Shown: positions 39,490-50,035, numbered from the stretch's first letter. The stretch is 64,000 nt of DNA from Enterobacteriaceae endosymbiont of Donacia tomentosa (GCF_012571135.1 NZ_CP046216.1:2312-66311); one strand, 5' to 3'. Numbers and translations are program-made. Notes: generated from the sequence alone by a model not told the origin.

Positions 39490-40782
39490 TTAATATTTTT
39501 TAAATATTTTTTTTAATTTAAATATTAATTCTTGTTCTGAAAAGATCATTTGTTTTTTCAAATGTAAATCTTTAATTATAATTAAATTATTCATTATTTC
39601 ATATTGTCCGATTATTAATATAAAACGTGCTTTTTGTTTTACAGCTTGAATAATTTGTTTATTCAAATTTTTAAAAACATAACTAGTCACTATTCTTAAT
39701 AAAGGAAAATTTTTTCTAATTAATTCTCCAATAAAAAAAATTTTTTGTATGATATATTTATTTTTTAATAAAGGTGCTATATAAATATCTATAAAATATT
39801 CTGTTTCTATTTTTATAGACTGTTTATTCTGTATTAATAAAAGTAAACGTTCTAATCCAATAGCACATCCAATTCCATTTATATCTTTGTTGTTACTCAT
39901 TACTTTTATTAATAAGTCATATCGCCCCCCACCACAAATAGTCTTATGTGATCCTATTTTATTTGTCTTCCATTCAAATACAATGTCATTATAATAATCT
40001 AAGCCTCTAACTAAATTATTATTTACAACAAAATTTATATTCATAAAACTTAAAATTTTACATAATTCTTTAAATTTTTTAATACTATTATCGTTGAGAT
40101 AATTTTGTAATTTGGGAGCTTTATTTAATAATTGTTGAACAATTTTATTTTTACTATCTAATATCCTTAAAGGATTTGTGTATATTTTTTTTTTACAATT
40201 TTCATCTAAAGAATTAATATTTTTTTTTAAAAAAAATATTAATTCTTTTATATATTTTTTTCTATCTGTTAAAGAACCTATCGAATTTATTTCTAAAAAA
40301 ATATTTTTTATAATATTTAATTTTTTCCATAAATTATATGTAATAATAATTATTTCTATATCAATATATGGTGATTCAAAACCAAGTACTTCAATTCCAA
40401 TTTGATTAAATTGCCTATATCTCCCTTTTTGGGGTCTTTCATAACGAAACATTGGTCCATTATACCAAAAACGTTTATTTTTATTATAAAAAAGATTATG
40501 CTCCACTATAGCTCTAATAAAACCAGTAGTGCCTTCAGGACGTAAAGTTAGATTATCACCATTTCTATCACATAAATTATACATTTCTTTTTCTATAATA
40601 TCTGTATTTTCCCCAATATTTTTTTTAAATAATTCACTTTTTTCTAAAATAGGAAGTTTAATTTCTTTATATCCGTAACTATTCAAAATAGACTTAATAG
40701 TATCTTCAACATACTGCCATAATAAAGTATCTGGAAAAATATAATCATGCATACCATGCACGGCATTAATTTTTTTTATCAC
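39490..40782 (-). CDS. hisS: Histidyl-tRNA synthetase
   Basis: HisS charges tRNA-His. The 430-residue class II enzyme has AVHGMHDYIFPDT at the start, motif 2 TLRPEGTTGFIRAIVEHNL and RFWYNGPMFRYERPQKGRYRQFNQIG (about residues 83-128), the histidine-specific LVRGLDYYNDIVFEW (about 260) and GGGRYDLL, and the motif 3-like GIGCAIGLERLLLL (about 305). The C-terminal anticodon domain is present. A near-perfect 41-nt palindrome (40208-40248) lies within the codons for about residues 179-192, between motif 2 and the histidine-specific motif. yfgM, which separates hisS from bamB in E. coli, is lost. Confidence 0.97.
   Translation of the reverse strand: MIKKINAVHGMHDYIFPDTLLWQYVEDTIKSILNSYGYKEIKLPILEKSELFKKNIGENTDIIEKEMYNLCDRNGDNLTLRPEGTTGFIRAIVEHNLFYNKNKRFWYNGPMFRYERPQKGRYRQFNQIGIEVLGFESPYIDIEIIIITYNLWKKLNIIKNIFLEINSIGSLTDRKKYIKELIFFLKKNINSLDENCKKKIYTNPLRILDSKNKIVQQLLNKAPKLQNYLNDNSIKKFKELCKILSFMNINFVVNNNLVRGLDYYNDIVFEWKTNKIGSHKTICGGGRYDLLIKVMSNNKDINGIGCAIGLERLLLLIQNKQSIKIETEYFIDIYIAPLLKNKYIIQKIFFIGELIRKNFPLLRIVTSYVFKNLNKQIIQAVKQKARFILIIGQYEIMNNLIIIKDLHLKKQMIFSEQELIFKLKKIFKKY
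40208..40248. repeat. 41-nt near-perfect palindrome inside hisS
   Basis: Perfect 20-bp arms (40208-40227 and 40229-40248) flank a single base. Each outer end reads AAAGAATTAATA and the centre is a T-run meeting an A-run. It lies within the hisS coding sequence and stays in frame. Confidence 0.8.
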
Positions 40783-41124
40783 AATAAAATATCTCTTTTT
40801 TTTAAAAAATTAATTTTATTTACATATCATTAATATGTATTAAATTTCATTGTTTTAGTAAAAAACTTTAAATATTTTTTAAAAACTAAACATATATTAT
40901 ATAATAATAAATTATTTATTATTACATAATAATTTAAATAATACTTATTTTTTTTATAAAATGAGTACATACTATATTATATATAGTATGTTGATTAATT
41001 TTTTATTTAAAATATTTAAAATAACTGTAAAATATAAATATATGGAATAACATATTAATAACATTTTTAATAAAAAATGTTTTTTAATAATAAAATATGA
41101 AATATAATATAATATAATATTCTA
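40783..41124. other. Intergenic spacer between hisS and tadA
   Basis: This 342-bp divergent spacer has no convincing coding sequence or RNA gene. It contains two inverted repeats. One has 10-bp arms, 40967-40976 and 40982-40991, with a 5-nt loop. The other has 9-bp arms, 41060-41068 and 41073-41081, with an AATA loop and a following six-T run (41080-41085). Promoters for hisS and tadA must lie here but cannot be told apart from the AT background. Confidence 0.6.
41060..41085 (+). terminator. Terminator-like hairpin upstream of tadA
   Basis: A 9-bp stem (41060-41068 with 41073-41081) with an AATA loop runs into T residues (41080-41085). It looks like an intrinsic terminator on the plus strand, yet no plus-strand gene precedes it for 13 kb. 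It may be a relic of a deleted gene or a leader element of tadA. Confidence 0.35.
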
Positions 41125-41595
41125 ATGAGGAAAGATGATATTTATTGGATGAGACATGCATTATATTTAGCTAAATTAGCTAAAAAATTAGGAGAAATAC
41201 CAGTAGGTGCTCTTATTATAAGAAATGGTATAATAATTGCTAAAGGTATTAATAATTCTATAATAAAAAATGATCCCACAGCACATGCAGAAATAATAGC
41301 ATTAAGAAATGCAGGAAAATATTTACAAAATTATAGATTATTAAACACAACAATGTATGTAACACTAGAACCATGTTTAATGTGTTCTGGTGCAATAATT
41401 ATTAGTAGAATTAATCGATTAGTATTTAGTATTTATAATAAAAAGAGTAATAATATTGGGTCATTTATCGATTTATTGGGTATTTATAATATTAATCATA
41501 AGATAAAAATCCATTCTGGAGTTTTAGTAAATGAATGTGAAAAATTAATAAAAAATTTTTTTAAATTAAAAAGAAAGAAAAAAATACTTATTTAG
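41125..41595 (+). CDS. tadA: tRNA-specific adenosine deaminase TadA
   Basis: TadA deaminates A34 to inosine in tRNA-Arg(ACG), so that one tRNA reads CGU, CGC and CGA. The 156-residue protein has the zinc deaminase motifs HAEIIALRNAG (about residues 55-65) and PCLMCSGA (about 84-91), plus YWMRHALYLAKLA at the N-terminus and NYRLLNTTMYVTLE. Its substrate, tRNA-Arg(ACG), is at 27.3 kb. glyA follows after 15 bp and probably shares the transcript. Confidence 0.96.
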   Translation: MRKDDIYWMRHALYLAKLAKKLGEIPVGALIIRNGIIIAKGINNSIIKNDPTAHAEIIALRNAGKYLQNYRLLNTTMYVTLEPCLMCSGAIIISRINRLVFSIYNKKSNNIGSFIDLLGIYNINHKIKIHSGVLVNECEKLIKNFFKLKRKKKILI

Positions 41596-41610
41596 TGAGG
41601 TTTTTTAATT

Positions 41611-42858
41611 TTGGAAAATAACCAAAAATATTTAAAAAATGATACAAAATTATTAAAATTGATAAATAAAGAAAGAAAAAGACAAGAAAATCATATAGAA
41701 TTAATAGCATCTGAAAATTATGCATCTTCTGATGTTATGTATATTCAAGGTTCGCAATTAACAAACAAATATGCAGAAGGATATCCAGGCAAAAGATATT
41801 ATGGAGGATGTAAATATGTAGATAAAATAGAAGAATTAGCAATCGAAAGGGCAAAAAAATTATTTCATGCAGATTATATTAATGTACAACCACATTCTGG
41901 TTCTCAAGCTAATTTTGCTGTATATATGGCTTTACTAAAGCCTGGAGATACTATCATGGGATTAAAAAATTCACATGGTGGTCATTTAACACATGGATCT
42001 AAGGCAAATTTTTCTGGAAAAATTTACAAAAATATATCTTATATTACAAATAATAAAGGGATAATTGATTACGATCATTTATTATATTTAGCTAAAAAAT
42101 ATAAACCTAAAATGATTATTGGTGGGTTTTCATCTTATTCTAGGATATGTAATTGGGAAATAATGAGGTCTATAGCTGATAGAGTAAATGCATATCTTTT
42201 TGTTGATATTTCTCATATAGCAGGATTAGTAGTTACTGGATTTTATCCTAATCCATTGCCTCATGCTCATATAGTAACAACTACTACTCATAAAACTTTA
42301 TCCGGACCTAGAGGTGGGTTAATTTTATCTTCAAAAGAAAATAAAAATCTTTTTAAAAAAATTAATAGTTCAGTATTTCCAGGATGTCAAGGAGGACCTT
42401 TAATGCATATTATTGCAGCTAAAGCAGCTTCATTTAAAGAAGCATTAAATCCAGATTTTACTATATATCAAAAACAAATATTGATAAATGCTAAATTAAT
42501 GGTTCAAATTTTGAAAGAACGTAATTATGAAATTATTTCAAATAATACAGAAACTCATTTATTTATAATAAATTTAACTAATAAAAATATGACAGGTATA
42601 GAAGCTGAAAAATTACTAAGTCGTTACAATATTATAGTCAATAAAAACAGTATTCCAAATGATATTAGATCTCCTTTAATTACATCAGGAATAAGAATAG
42701 GAACTCCTGCTGTTACAAGAAGAGGTTTTAAAGAAAAAGAAATATCTTTATTATCTAAGTGGATAGCTGATATTTTAGATAAAAATAATGATAAACTTAA
42801 AAATATTAAAAATAAAATATTAAAGTTATGTAAAACTTTTCCAGTATATAAAAAATAG
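41611..42858 (+). CDS. glyA: Serine hydroxymethyltransferase
   Basis: GlyA converts serine and tetrahydrofolate to glycine and methylene-tetrahydrofolate with PLP. The 415-residue protein is full length: [48 protein letters not shown] [35 protein letters not shown] and the PLP-lysine motif [15 protein letters not shown] (about residue 228). The start is TTG at 41611, supported by a TGAGG ribosome site 10 nt upstream; the next ATG is far inside the protein. It feeds FolD and MetE. It lies 15 bp after tadA. Confidence 0.96.
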   Translation: MENNQKYLKNDTKLLKLINKERKRQENHIELIASENYASSDVMYIQGSQLTNKYAEGYPGKRYYGGCKYVDKIEELAIERAKKLFHADYINVQPHSGSQANFAVYMALLKPGDTIMGLKNSHGGHLTHGSKANFSGKIYKNISYITNNKGIIDYDHLLYLAKKYKPKMIIGGFSSYSRICNWEIMRSIADRVNAYLFVDISHIAGLVVTGFYPNPLPHAHIVTTTTHKTLSGPRGGLILSSKENKNLFKKINSSVFPGCQGGPLMHIIAAKAASFKEALNPDFTIYQKQILINAKLMVQILKERNYEIISNNTETHLFIINLTNKNMTGIEAEKLLSRYNIIVNKNSIPNDIRSPLITSGIRIGTPAVTRRGFKEKEISLLSKWIADILDKNNDKLKNIKNKILKLCKTFPVYKK

Positions 42859-42918
42859 AATATATATTTTTAGTATAGTAATTAATATTTATAAACTTTT
42901 TAAAATAGGTATATTGCA

Positions 42919-43479
42919 ATGAAAACATGTCATACTGTATTATTATGTGTTACTGACGGAGTAGAAGATATAGAAACTGTTTCTTCTATAGATATTTTAA
43001 ATAGAGGCAATATAAACGTTATAGTAGTAAGTACTAATAATAAACATAGAATATCATGTGCACATGGGACTCATATTATAAGTGATGTATTTTTAAAAAA
43101 TTTAAATAATGATAATAATGCATTAGCGATCATACTTCCTGGAGGATTACAAGCTTCAGAACATTTTAAAAAAAATATTTTGCTTCTAAAATATTTAAAT
43201 AAATTTAAAAATTCCAATCGTATAGTAGGGGCTATTTGCGCTTCTCCGGCTATGGTATTAGCATCGAATAATCTTTTTCCAACAGCAAAAATGACTGGAT
43301 ATTTAGGATTAAAAAATTTAATTCCATATCAGCAATGGGCAAAATATCCAGTATATTGGGATAATAAATCTAAATTACTTACAGCCCAAAGTGTTAAATA
43401 TGCTATTGAATTTAACTTAAAATTAATAGAAATTATATTAGGAGATAATATATCTAATAACATTTTAAGAGAATTATAA
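42919..43479 (+). CDS. yajL: DJ-1/PfpI-family protein YajL
   Basis: YajL is a small DJ-1-like protein described in E. coli as protecting against oxidative and carbonyl stress and as a protein chaperone. The 186 residues align along E. coli YajL: TDGVEDIETVSSIDILNRG at the N-terminus with the conserved glutamate, AIILPGGLQASEHF near residue 72, the nucleophile-elbow cysteine in IVGAICASPAMVL (about 106), FPTAKMTGYLGLK and KLLTAQSVKYAIEF. Its role in this bacterium is uncertain. A hairpin terminator follows, and nusB is convergent. Confidence 0.9.
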   Translation: MKTCHTVLLCVTDGVEDIETVSSIDILNRGNINVIVVSTNNKHRISCAHGTHIISDVFLKNLNNDNNALAIILPGGLQASEHFKKNILLLKYLNKFKNSNRIVGAICASPAMVLASNNLFPTAKMTGYLGLKNLIPYQQWAKYPVYWDNKSKLLTAQSVKYAIEFNLKLIEIILGDNISNNILREL

Positions 43480-43528
43480 TTAGTATCTTTTCATTAAAAA
43501 TACATGTTTATATATATTGAATAAGGAC

Positions 43529-43573
43529 ACATATTTTAACATACGTTAAAATATGTTTTGGGTGGGTTTTTTA
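43529..43573. terminator. Terminator between yajL and nusB
   Basis: A perfect 12-bp stem (43529-43540 with 43545-43556) with an ATAC loop is followed by a T-rich stretch ending in TTTTTTATTTT. It lies between convergent genes. Confidence 0.65.
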
Positions 43574-43584
43574 TTTTATAATAA

Positions 43585-44019
43585 TCATATCGGTTTATTT
43601 TGAATTCGTAATTTATTTACAATTTTATCTAATACTCCATTAATAAACTTATAACTATTATCGACTCCTCCAAAACTTTTTGCTAAACAAATACTTTCAT
43701 TAATTATAACTTTATAAGGAACATCTAAACGATTAATTAATTCATATAAAGAAATACGTAAAATAGCTTTTTCAATTTGTCCTAATTCAAATATTTGACG
43801 AGATAAAAATGGTTTCATTATATTATCTAAATATAAACTATTAATTATTACACCATTTATTAATTCATTAAAATAATCAATATCAATATTTTTATTATTT
43901 TGTATAGACTCGTTTAAAAAATAACATTGTATATCACTAAAATTATTTTTAGATAATTGCCAAGAATAAATAGCTTGTAAAGCATATTTCCTTGCTTGAT
44001 ATCGGTTTGTAAATTTCAC
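43585..44019 (-). CDS. nusB: Transcription antitermination factor NusB
   Basis: NusB binds boxA RNA with S10 (NusE) in rRNA antitermination complexes. The 144-residue all-helical protein is close to the E. coli length (139). It has RYQARKYALQAIYSWQLSKN at the N-terminus, ELGQIEKAILRISLYELINR near residue 92, and PYKVIINESICLAKSFGGVDNSYKFINGVLD, the RNA-binding and packing segment. It overlaps ribH by 4 bp, continuing the enterobacterial ribD-ribH-nusB operon. Confidence 0.96.
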   Translation of the reverse strand: MKFTNRYQARKYALQAIYSWQLSKNNFSDIQCYFLNESIQNNKNIDIDYFNELINGVIINSLYLDNIMKPFLSRQIFELGQIEKAILRISLYELINRLDVPYKVIINESICLAKSFGGVDNSYKFINGVLDKIVNKLRIQNKPI

Positions 44020-44516
44020 TTAATTTCCTTTTCATTTATGATTTTTGATGATTTTATAGATTTAAAGATATTAATCATTTCTAATAATGTTAAAGCTGCT
44101 TCAATACCTTTATTATTTATCTTAACTCCTGATCTTTCAATTGCTTGTTTAATATTATCTGCAGTTATAATTCCAAAAGAAATTGGAATATTATTTTTAA
44201 TTGATAAATTAGATAATTGTGAACAAACTTCTTTTGATAAATATTTATAATGAGACGTTTCGCCTTTTATAATAGTACCAATAGAAATTATACCATCATA
44301 AATATTCTTTTGTATTAGTTGTTGAATAACTTGTGCTATTTCATAACTTCCAGGTACCCAACAAATAGTTATATTTTTTTCTTTTACCATTCCTATTCGT
44401 TGTAAAGTATCCAGTGCAGCATGTAATAAATTTTTATTTATAAATATATTGAATCTTGATATAACAATTGCTATAAATGAATTAGGAGCTGTAACATTTT
44501 CGTTAATTATTTTCAT
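44016..44516 (-). CDS. ribH: 6,7-dimethyl-8-ribityllumazine synthase
   Basis: RibH (RibE in E. coli naming) condenses a pyrimidine from the RibD branch with a dihydroxybutanone phosphate to form lumazine, the precursor of riboflavin. The 166 residues show VISRFNIFINKNLLHAALDTL, the substrate-site WVPGSYEIAQVIQQL (about residue 54), SIGTIIKGETSHYKYLSKE with the catalytic histidine (about 88), and ISFGIITADNIKQAIERSG. It lies between ribD (32 bp) and nusB (overlap). Confidence 0.96.
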   Translation of the reverse strand: MKIINENVTAPNSFIAIVISRFNIFINKNLLHAALDTLQRIGMVKEKNITICWVPGSYEIAQVIQQLIQKNIYDGIISIGTIIKGETSHYKYLSKEVCSQLSNLSIKNNIPISFGIITADNIKQAIERSGVKINNKGIEAALTLLEMINIFKSIKSSKIINEKEIK

Positions 44517-44548
44517 AATTATATTTTAATCTCTCTATAATTAATATT

Positions 44549-45661
44549 TTATTTAATTAATTTTAATATTAATCTTAAATCTAGTCCTATCTTTTTTATA
44601 TTTTTAAAAGAAAATTTAGGGACCTCAGATATTTTTGTAAATTTTTTAATATTACATAAATTTAAAGCAATATTACCTAATAATTTAGGTGATAAATATA
44701 AAATTAATTCATCTATTAACTTATAAGTTATTAAAGAACCAGATAAGGTACTACCTGCTTCTATAAGAAGGTTATTAATCCCTTTTTTACCTAGAAACTT
44801 AAATAAATATTTTAAATTAAAATAACCATCCATTTCAGGAATAATAACTTCTTTTACGTAAGAAGGCCATTGTTCTGATGTATGTTTTAATTTTACTAAA
44901 AATATTTTTCCTGGTGATAATATTATTTGATTAGTTGATTTAATTTTATTGAATCTATCAAGAATAATTCTTATTGGTTGTCTTAAAAATTTTTTAGGAT
45001 ATATTTTTTTTATATTTTTATTTAATTCATCCCATTTTACTAAAAGTATAGAATTATCATTTAAAATTGTTTTACTTGTACTTAAAATCGCTGAACTTTT
45101 CGCTCGTAATATTTGAACATCCTTTCTAGAATCTTGTGATGAAATCCATTTGCTTAATCCATTTACTAATCCTATTTTACCATCTAATGATGACGCTAAT
45201 TTTAATTGTATCCAAGGATATCCTGTATTCATTCTTTTAAAAAAACCATAATTTATCTTTTTTGTTTCTGAAGATAAAATATTATTTGTTATTTTTATAC
45301 CTGATTTAATCAATAATTTTAATCCTTTTCCATTTACTTTTGGATTAGGATCATTTGTAGCTACTACTACACGATATACTCCAGCTTCTATTAAAGCCTG
45401 GCAACAAGAGGGAGTTAAATTAAAATAATTACAAGGTTCTAACGTTACATAAACTGTAGATCCTTTAGCATATTTACCAGCCATTTTTAATGCATTAATT
45501 TCTGCATGTGGTTCCCCTTTTTTAAAATGATATCCTTTCCCCACAATTTTTTTATTATTTACGATAATACAACCTACATTTGGATTAGGGGTTGTAGTAA
45601 AAATACCAAGTTTAGCCAATTTAATAGCATGCGTCATATAAAATTTATCTGTTAAATACAT
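44549..45661 (-). CDS. ribD: Bifunctional riboflavin deaminase/reductase RibD
   Basis: RibD carries out the deamination and the ribose reduction early in riboflavin synthesis. The N-terminal zinc deaminase domain has PNPNVGCIIV, GEPHAEINALKMAG (about residues 46-60) and TLEPCNYFNLTPSCCQALIEAGV. The C-terminal reductase domain has WIQLKLASSLDGKIGL, SKWISS, ILRAKSSAIL, RQPIRIILD and LLIEAGSTLSGSL. The 370 residues match E. coli. It heads the ribD-ribH-nusB operon and diverges from leuA. Confidence 0.96.
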   Translation of the reverse strand: MYLTDKFYMTHAIKLAKLGIFTTTPNPNVGCIIVNNKKIVGKGYHFKKGEPHAEINALKMAGKYAKGSTVYVTLEPCNYFNLTPSCCQALIEAGVYRVVVATNDPNPKVNGKGLKLLIKSGIKITNNILSSETKKINYGFFKRMNTGYPWIQLKLASSLDGKIGLVNGLSKWISSQDSRKDVQILRAKSSAILSTSKTILNDNSILLVKWDELNKNIKKIYPKKFLRQPIRIILDRFNKIKSTNQIILSPGKIFLVKLKHTSEQWPSYVKEVIIPEMDGYFNLKYLFKFLGKKGINNLLIEAGSTLSGSLITYKLIDELILYLSPKLLGNIALNLCNIKKFTKISEVPKFSFKNIKKIGLDLRLILKLIK

Positions 45662-45709
45662 GAATAACCTTTTTTTTAAAAAAAAATTAAAAATAATTAT
45701 TTTATAAAA

Positions 45710-45737
45710 AATATTAAATTTTTAAAAATTTAATATT
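45710..45737. repeat. 28-bp perfect palindrome between ribD and leuA
   Basis: AATATTAAATTTTT is followed directly by its reverse complement. It sits in the 295-bp divergent spacer, close to ribD. It may be an operator or a chance AT repeat. The rest of the spacer (to 45956) is very AT-rich and shows no leucine-rich leader peptide or other gene. Confidence 0.5.
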
Positions 45738-45956
45738 GATTATTATAGTTTAATCAAAAAAATATTATTAGTATTTTTTTTAAAAAAATTTAATTATTAT
45801 AAAATAAATAATAAATAAAAATATTATATTTTTAATTTTTTATTTAATTATTAAATTAATTATTAGTGTTAAAATAAAATTTTATATCTAATATTATAAA
45901 AAAAATAAAAATATAATATATTCAATTAATATTTCATTTATAGAGATAATATTTAT

Positions 45957-47501
45957 ATGAAAGAAAAAATTATTCTTTTTGATACTACATTACGTGATGG
46001 AGAACAGTCTCTAAAAACTAATTTAGGTACTAAAGATAAAATAACAATAGCTTTAGCATTAGAAAACATGGGAATAGATATAATTGAAGTAGGATTTCCT
46101 ATTTCCTCTCCTAAGGATTATAAAACTTCTCAAGAAATATCAAAAATTATTAAAAATAGTAAAATATGTGGATTAGCTAGATGTACAGAAAAAGACATAG
46201 ATGCTGTCTATGAATCTTTAAAAAAATCTAAGAATTTTAGAATTCATATTTTTTTAGCAACTTCTCCTATACATATAATTACAAAATTAAAAACGACATT
46301 AAATGATGTAATAGAAAAAATTATTTTTATGATAAAATATGCTCGTAAATATACAAATGATATTGAATTTTCTTGTGAAGATGCAAGTAGAACTCCTATT
46401 AAAAATTTATGTTTAATTGTCAATGCAGCTATTAGAGCAGGAGCTACAACTATCAATATACCAGATACAGTTGGATATACATTTCCGCAAGAATATTATG
46501 ATATAATTTATAATTTGAAAAATGAAGTAGATAATATTGATAAATGTATTATTTCCGTACATACACATAATGATTTGGGTATGGCTGTAGGTAATGCTAT
46601 TACCGCTATAAATGCAGGAGCTAGGCAAATAGAAGGAACTGTAAATGGTATTGGAGAAAGAGCTGGTAATTGTGCTTTAGAAGAAATTATTATGGCTTTA
46701 TATACAAGAAAACAAAATATGAATGTTTATACAAATATTAAATATAATAAAATATATATTACAAGTAAAATAGTTAGTGAAATTTGTAATATTCCATTAT
46801 CTATAAATAAAGCTATTGTAGGTAAAAATGCTTTTTCTCATTCATCAGGAATACATCAAGATGGTATTTTAAAAAATAAAAAAACTTATGAAATTTTAGA
46901 TCCAAAATTTATAGGTGTAAATGAAACAGAATTTAATCTTACTTCAAAATCAGGTAGAGCCGCTGTAAAATATCATATGGAACTAATGGGATATAAAAGT
47001 AATACTTATGATATTAATAAATTATATAATAATTTTATTAAATTAGCAGATAAAAAAGGACAAATATTTAATTATGATCTAGAATCATTAGCATTTAATA
47101 ATGAAATAGATAATATTACTGAATATTATTCAGTAAAATATTTTAATGTAGAGTCAAATTCTAGTTCAATTTCTATTGCAACTATAAAACTACAATGTGG
47201 TAATTTAATTAAATTAGAAGCAGCAACGGGATTAGGACCTGTAGATGCAATTTATAAAGCCATAATTAGAATTACTAATTATAATATAGATTTAATTAAA
47301 TATAGATTAATAGCTAAAAATCATACTGAAAAATCAATAGGACAAGTAGAAATTAAAATAAAATACAAAAAAAAAATTTTCCATGGCATTGGATTATCGA
47401 AAGATATAATTGAAGCTTCTATTATTGCTATAGTAAATAGCTTAAATGATATTTGGAGATTTGATCAAGTAAAAAAAAATATTTTAAAAAATAAATCTTA
47501 A
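45957..47501 (+). CDS. leuA: 2-isopropylmalate synthase
   Basis: LeuA condenses acetyl-CoA and 2-ketoisovalerate, the committed step to leucine. The 514 residues (E. coli 523) show the DRE-TIM barrel [11 protein letters not shown] (about residues 8-18), [32 protein letters not shown], metal-site [14 protein letters not shown] (about 204) and [14 protein letters not shown], then the IHQDGILKN region. The C-terminal regulatory domain (about 390-514), which senses leucine, is present though drifted. It starts the leuABCD run, with 18 bp to leuB. Confidence 0.97.
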   Translation: MKEKIILFDTTLRDGEQSLKTNLGTKDKITIALALENMGIDIIEVGFPISSPKDYKTSQEISKIIKNSKICGLARCTEKDIDAVYESLKKSKNFRIHIFLATSPIHIITKLKTTLNDVIEKIIFMIKYARKYTNDIEFSCEDASRTPIKNLCLIVNAAIRAGATTINIPDTVGYTFPQEYYDIIYNLKNEVDNIDKCIISVHTHNDLGMAVGNAITAINAGARQIEGTVNGIGERAGNCALEEIIMALYTRKQNMNVYTNIKYNKIYITSKIVSEICNIPLSINKAIVGKNAFSHSSGIHQDGILKNKKTYEILDPKFIGVNETEFNLTSKSGRAAVKYHMELMGYKSNTYDINKLYNNFIKLADKKGQIFNYDLESLAFNNEIDNITEYYSVKYFNVESNSSSISIATIKLQCGNLIKLEAATGLGPVDAIYKAIIRITNYNIDLIKYRLIAKNHTEKSIGQVEIKIKYKKKIFHGIGLSKDIIEASIIAIVNSLNDIWRFDQVKKNILKNKS

Positions 47502-47519
47502 AATTTTTGGAAAATTTAT

Positions 47520-48611
47520 ATGTCAAATATATTTAAAATAGCTATTTTAGCTGGAGATGGTATTGGTCCTGAAGTTATAAAACAAGCAATGAAAATTTTA
47601 GAAAAAGTAAAACAATATTTAAATGTAAAAATTATTCTCGATGAATATGTTGTAGGAGGAGCTGCTATTGATTTATATGGTAATACCTTACCAAAAAAAA
47701 CATTATATGGCTGTGAACAATCAAATGCCATACTATTTGGTTCAGTAGGTGGGCCTAAATGGGATTATTTACCTTTAAACAAAAGACCAGAAAAAGGAGC
47801 TTTATTAAAAATTAGAAAATATTTTAATTTATTTGCTAATTTACGTCCTTCTTTTTTTTATAATGAATTAAGTATATTAAGTCCTTTAAAAGAAAAAATT
47901 TTAAAAAAAGGATTTAATATAATGTGTATTAGAGAATTAACAGGAGGTATTTATTTCGGTCAGCCATCTGGAAGAAAAAAGAAGGGTATAAATGAATATG
48001 CTTTTGATACTGAAATTTATTCTAAATTTGAAATAGAAAGAATTGGACATATTGCTTTTAAAATTGCTTTAAAAAGGAAAAAAAAAATTTGTTCTATTGA
48101 TAAAGCAAATGTACTAAATACATCCATATTATGGCGTGAAGTTTTAATTAATATTTCTAAAGAATATAAATCAGTTAAACTAGAATTTATGTATATTGAT
48201 AATGCTGTAATGCAACTAATGAAAAATCCCTCACAATTTGATGTAATATTATGTCCAAATTTATTTGGAGATATTATTTCAGATCAATGTGCTATGATTA
48301 CAGGGTCCGTAGGTAATTTACCATCAGTTAGTTTTAATCAAGATTATTTTGGTTTATATGAACCATCAGGAGGGTCTGCTCCTGATATTGCAGGGAAAAA
48401 TATAGCAAATCCTATTGCACAAATATTGTCTTTATCTATGTTAATAGAATATTCTTTAAAAGAATATAATATATCTAAAAAAATTAATGATGCTATTAAA
48501 AAAGTTTTAAATAGAGGATATAGAACTTTAGATTTATCTACTAATGAAATAAATGAAAAAATAGTTAATACTGAAGATATGGGAACATTAATTATGGAAT
48601 CTATAATATAG
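47520..48611 (+). CDS. leuB: 3-isopropylmalate dehydrogenase
   Basis: LeuB oxidises and decarboxylates 3-isopropylmalate with NAD in leucine synthesis. The 363 residues match E. coli. Motifs are [14 protein letters not shown] at the start, [38 protein letters not shown] with the substrate arginine, [17 protein letters not shown] with the catalytic lysine, [17 protein letters not shown] with metal aspartates, and [18 protein letters not shown]. It is the second gene of leuABCD. Confidence 0.98.
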   Translation: MSNIFKIAILAGDGIGPEVIKQAMKILEKVKQYLNVKIILDEYVVGGAAIDLYGNTLPKKTLYGCEQSNAILFGSVGGPKWDYLPLNKRPEKGALLKIRKYFNLFANLRPSFFYNELSILSPLKEKILKKGFNIMCIRELTGGIYFGQPSGRKKKGINEYAFDTEIYSKFEIERIGHIAFKIALKRKKKICSIDKANVLNTSILWREVLINISKEYKSVKLEFMYIDNAVMQLMKNPSQFDVILCPNLFGDIISDQCAMITGSVGNLPSVSFNQDYFGLYEPSGGSAPDIAGKNIANPIAQILSLSMLIEYSLKEYNISKKINDAIKKVLNRGYRTLDLSTNEINEKIVNTEDMGTLIMESII

Positions 48612-48620
48612 GAATATTAT

Positions 48621-50018
48621 ATGGGTAAAACATTATACGAAAAAATATATGATAGACATGTTATTTGTAAAATAAAAAATAAAATAAATTTATTATATGT
48701 TGATAGACATTTTATTCATGAAGTAACTTCACCTCAAGCTTTTAATGAATTAAGAAATAATAATAGAAAAATATATAGACCGAATAAAACATTTGCAACT
48801 ATGGATCATAATGTATCTACACAAATTAAAGATATTAAAGCTTCCGGTTTTATAGCACAAAAACAAATGGAAACACTGATTAAAAATTGTAAGGATTTCA
48901 ATATTCAATTATATGATATTTATCATCCTTTACAGGGCATTGTACACGTAATAGGCCCAGAACAAGGAATAACTTTACCAGGAATGGTAATTGTATGCGG
49001 AGATTCACATACATCCACTCATGGTGCTTTTGGGTCATTAGCTTTTGGTATAGGTACATCAGAAGTGGAACATGTTTTAGCAACTCAAACTTTAAAACAA
49101 CATCGTGCTAATAATATGCTAATAAATATTAATGGTAAGATTCCAAATAATATTACAGCGAAAGATATTATCTTATCAATTATAAGAAAAATTGGTATTA
49201 GTGGATGTAATGGATATATTGTAGAATTTTCAGGTAGTACAATAAAAAAATTAAGTATGGAATCAAGAATGACTATTTGTAATATGGTTATTGAAATGGG
49301 AGCAAAATCAGGTTTGATTGCTCCAGATAATATAACTTTTGAATATTTAAAAAATAGAAAATTTACTCCTAAAGGAAATTTATGGATTGAGGCATTAAAA
49401 TATTGGAAAACATTATACAGTGATAACAATGCTAAATTTAATAAAATTATTAATATAAATATTTCTCATTTAAAACCCCAAATTACCTGGGGAACTAATC
49501 CAGAACAATCAGTAAGTATTGATGAGCATATTCCTTTAATAAATTCTTATAAAGATATAACAAAAAAAACACTAGCAATAAATGCATTAAATTATATGGG
49601 ATTAAAAGAAGGAATGAAATTAATTAATTTAAAAATTAATAAAGTTTTTATTGGATCTTGTACTAATTCTAGAATTGAAGATTTAAGATCAGCTGCAAAA
49701 ATAATTTTTGGTAAAAAAATTGCTACTCATATACAAGCAATAGTTGTTCCTGGATCTAATTCTGTAAAAAAACAAGCAGAAGAAGAAGGATTAGATAAAA
49801 TTTTTAAAAATACTGGCTTTGAATGGAGATATTCTGGTTGTTCTATGTGTTTAGCAATGAATAATGATAAATTAAAACCAGGAGAAAGATGTGCTTCTAC
49901 TAGTAATAGAAATTTTGAAGGTAGACAAGGTCGTAATGGAAGAACTCATTTAGTAAGCCCAATTATGGCTGCAATAGCAGCTATTTACGGGTATTTTTTT
50001 GATGTACAAAAAATATAA
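48621..50018 (+). CDS. leuC: 3-isopropylmalate dehydratase large subunit
   Basis: LeuC with LeuD forms the 4Fe-4S isomerase that turns 2- into 3-isopropylmalate. The 465 residues equal the E. coli length nearly exactly (466). The iron-sulfur cysteines are in [14 protein letters not shown] (about residue 347) and [10 protein letters not shown] (about 407-412). Others are [43 protein letters not shown] and GRTHLVSP. The cluster must be built by an Fe-S system, of which ErpA (62.3 kb) is one visible part. It begins 9 bp after leuB. Confidence 0.98.
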   Translation: MGKTLYEKIYDRHVICKIKNKINLLYVDRHFIHEVTSPQAFNELRNNNRKIYRPNKTFATMDHNVSTQIKDIKASGFIAQKQMETLIKNCKDFNIQLYDIYHPLQGIVHVIGPEQGITLPGMVIVCGDSHTSTHGAFGSLAFGIGTSEVEHVLATQTLKQHRANNMLININGKIPNNITAKDIILSIIRKIGISGCNGYIVEFSGSTIKKLSMESRMTICNMVIEMGAKSGLIAPDNITFEYLKNRKFTPKGNLWIEALKYWKTLYSDNNAKFNKIININISHLKPQITWGTNPEQSVSIDEHIPLINSYKDITKKTLAINALNYMGLKEGMKLINLKINKVFIGSCTNSRIEDLRSAAKIIFGKKIATHIQAIVVPGSNSVKKQAEEEGLDKIFKNTGFEWRYSGCSMCLAMNNDKLKPGERCASTSNRNFEGRQGRNGRTHLVSPIMAAIAAIYGYFFDVQKI

Positions 50019-50035
50019 ATAATAAAGTAAAAAAA

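Noticed and set aside
43585-45661. An FMN riboswitch before the riboflavin genes
   Set aside because: None of the conserved RFN blocks is visible in the spacer ahead of ribD.
45662-45956. A leuL-type leader peptide or attenuator before leuA
   Set aside because: No short frame with a run of leucine codons followed by a terminator could be found.
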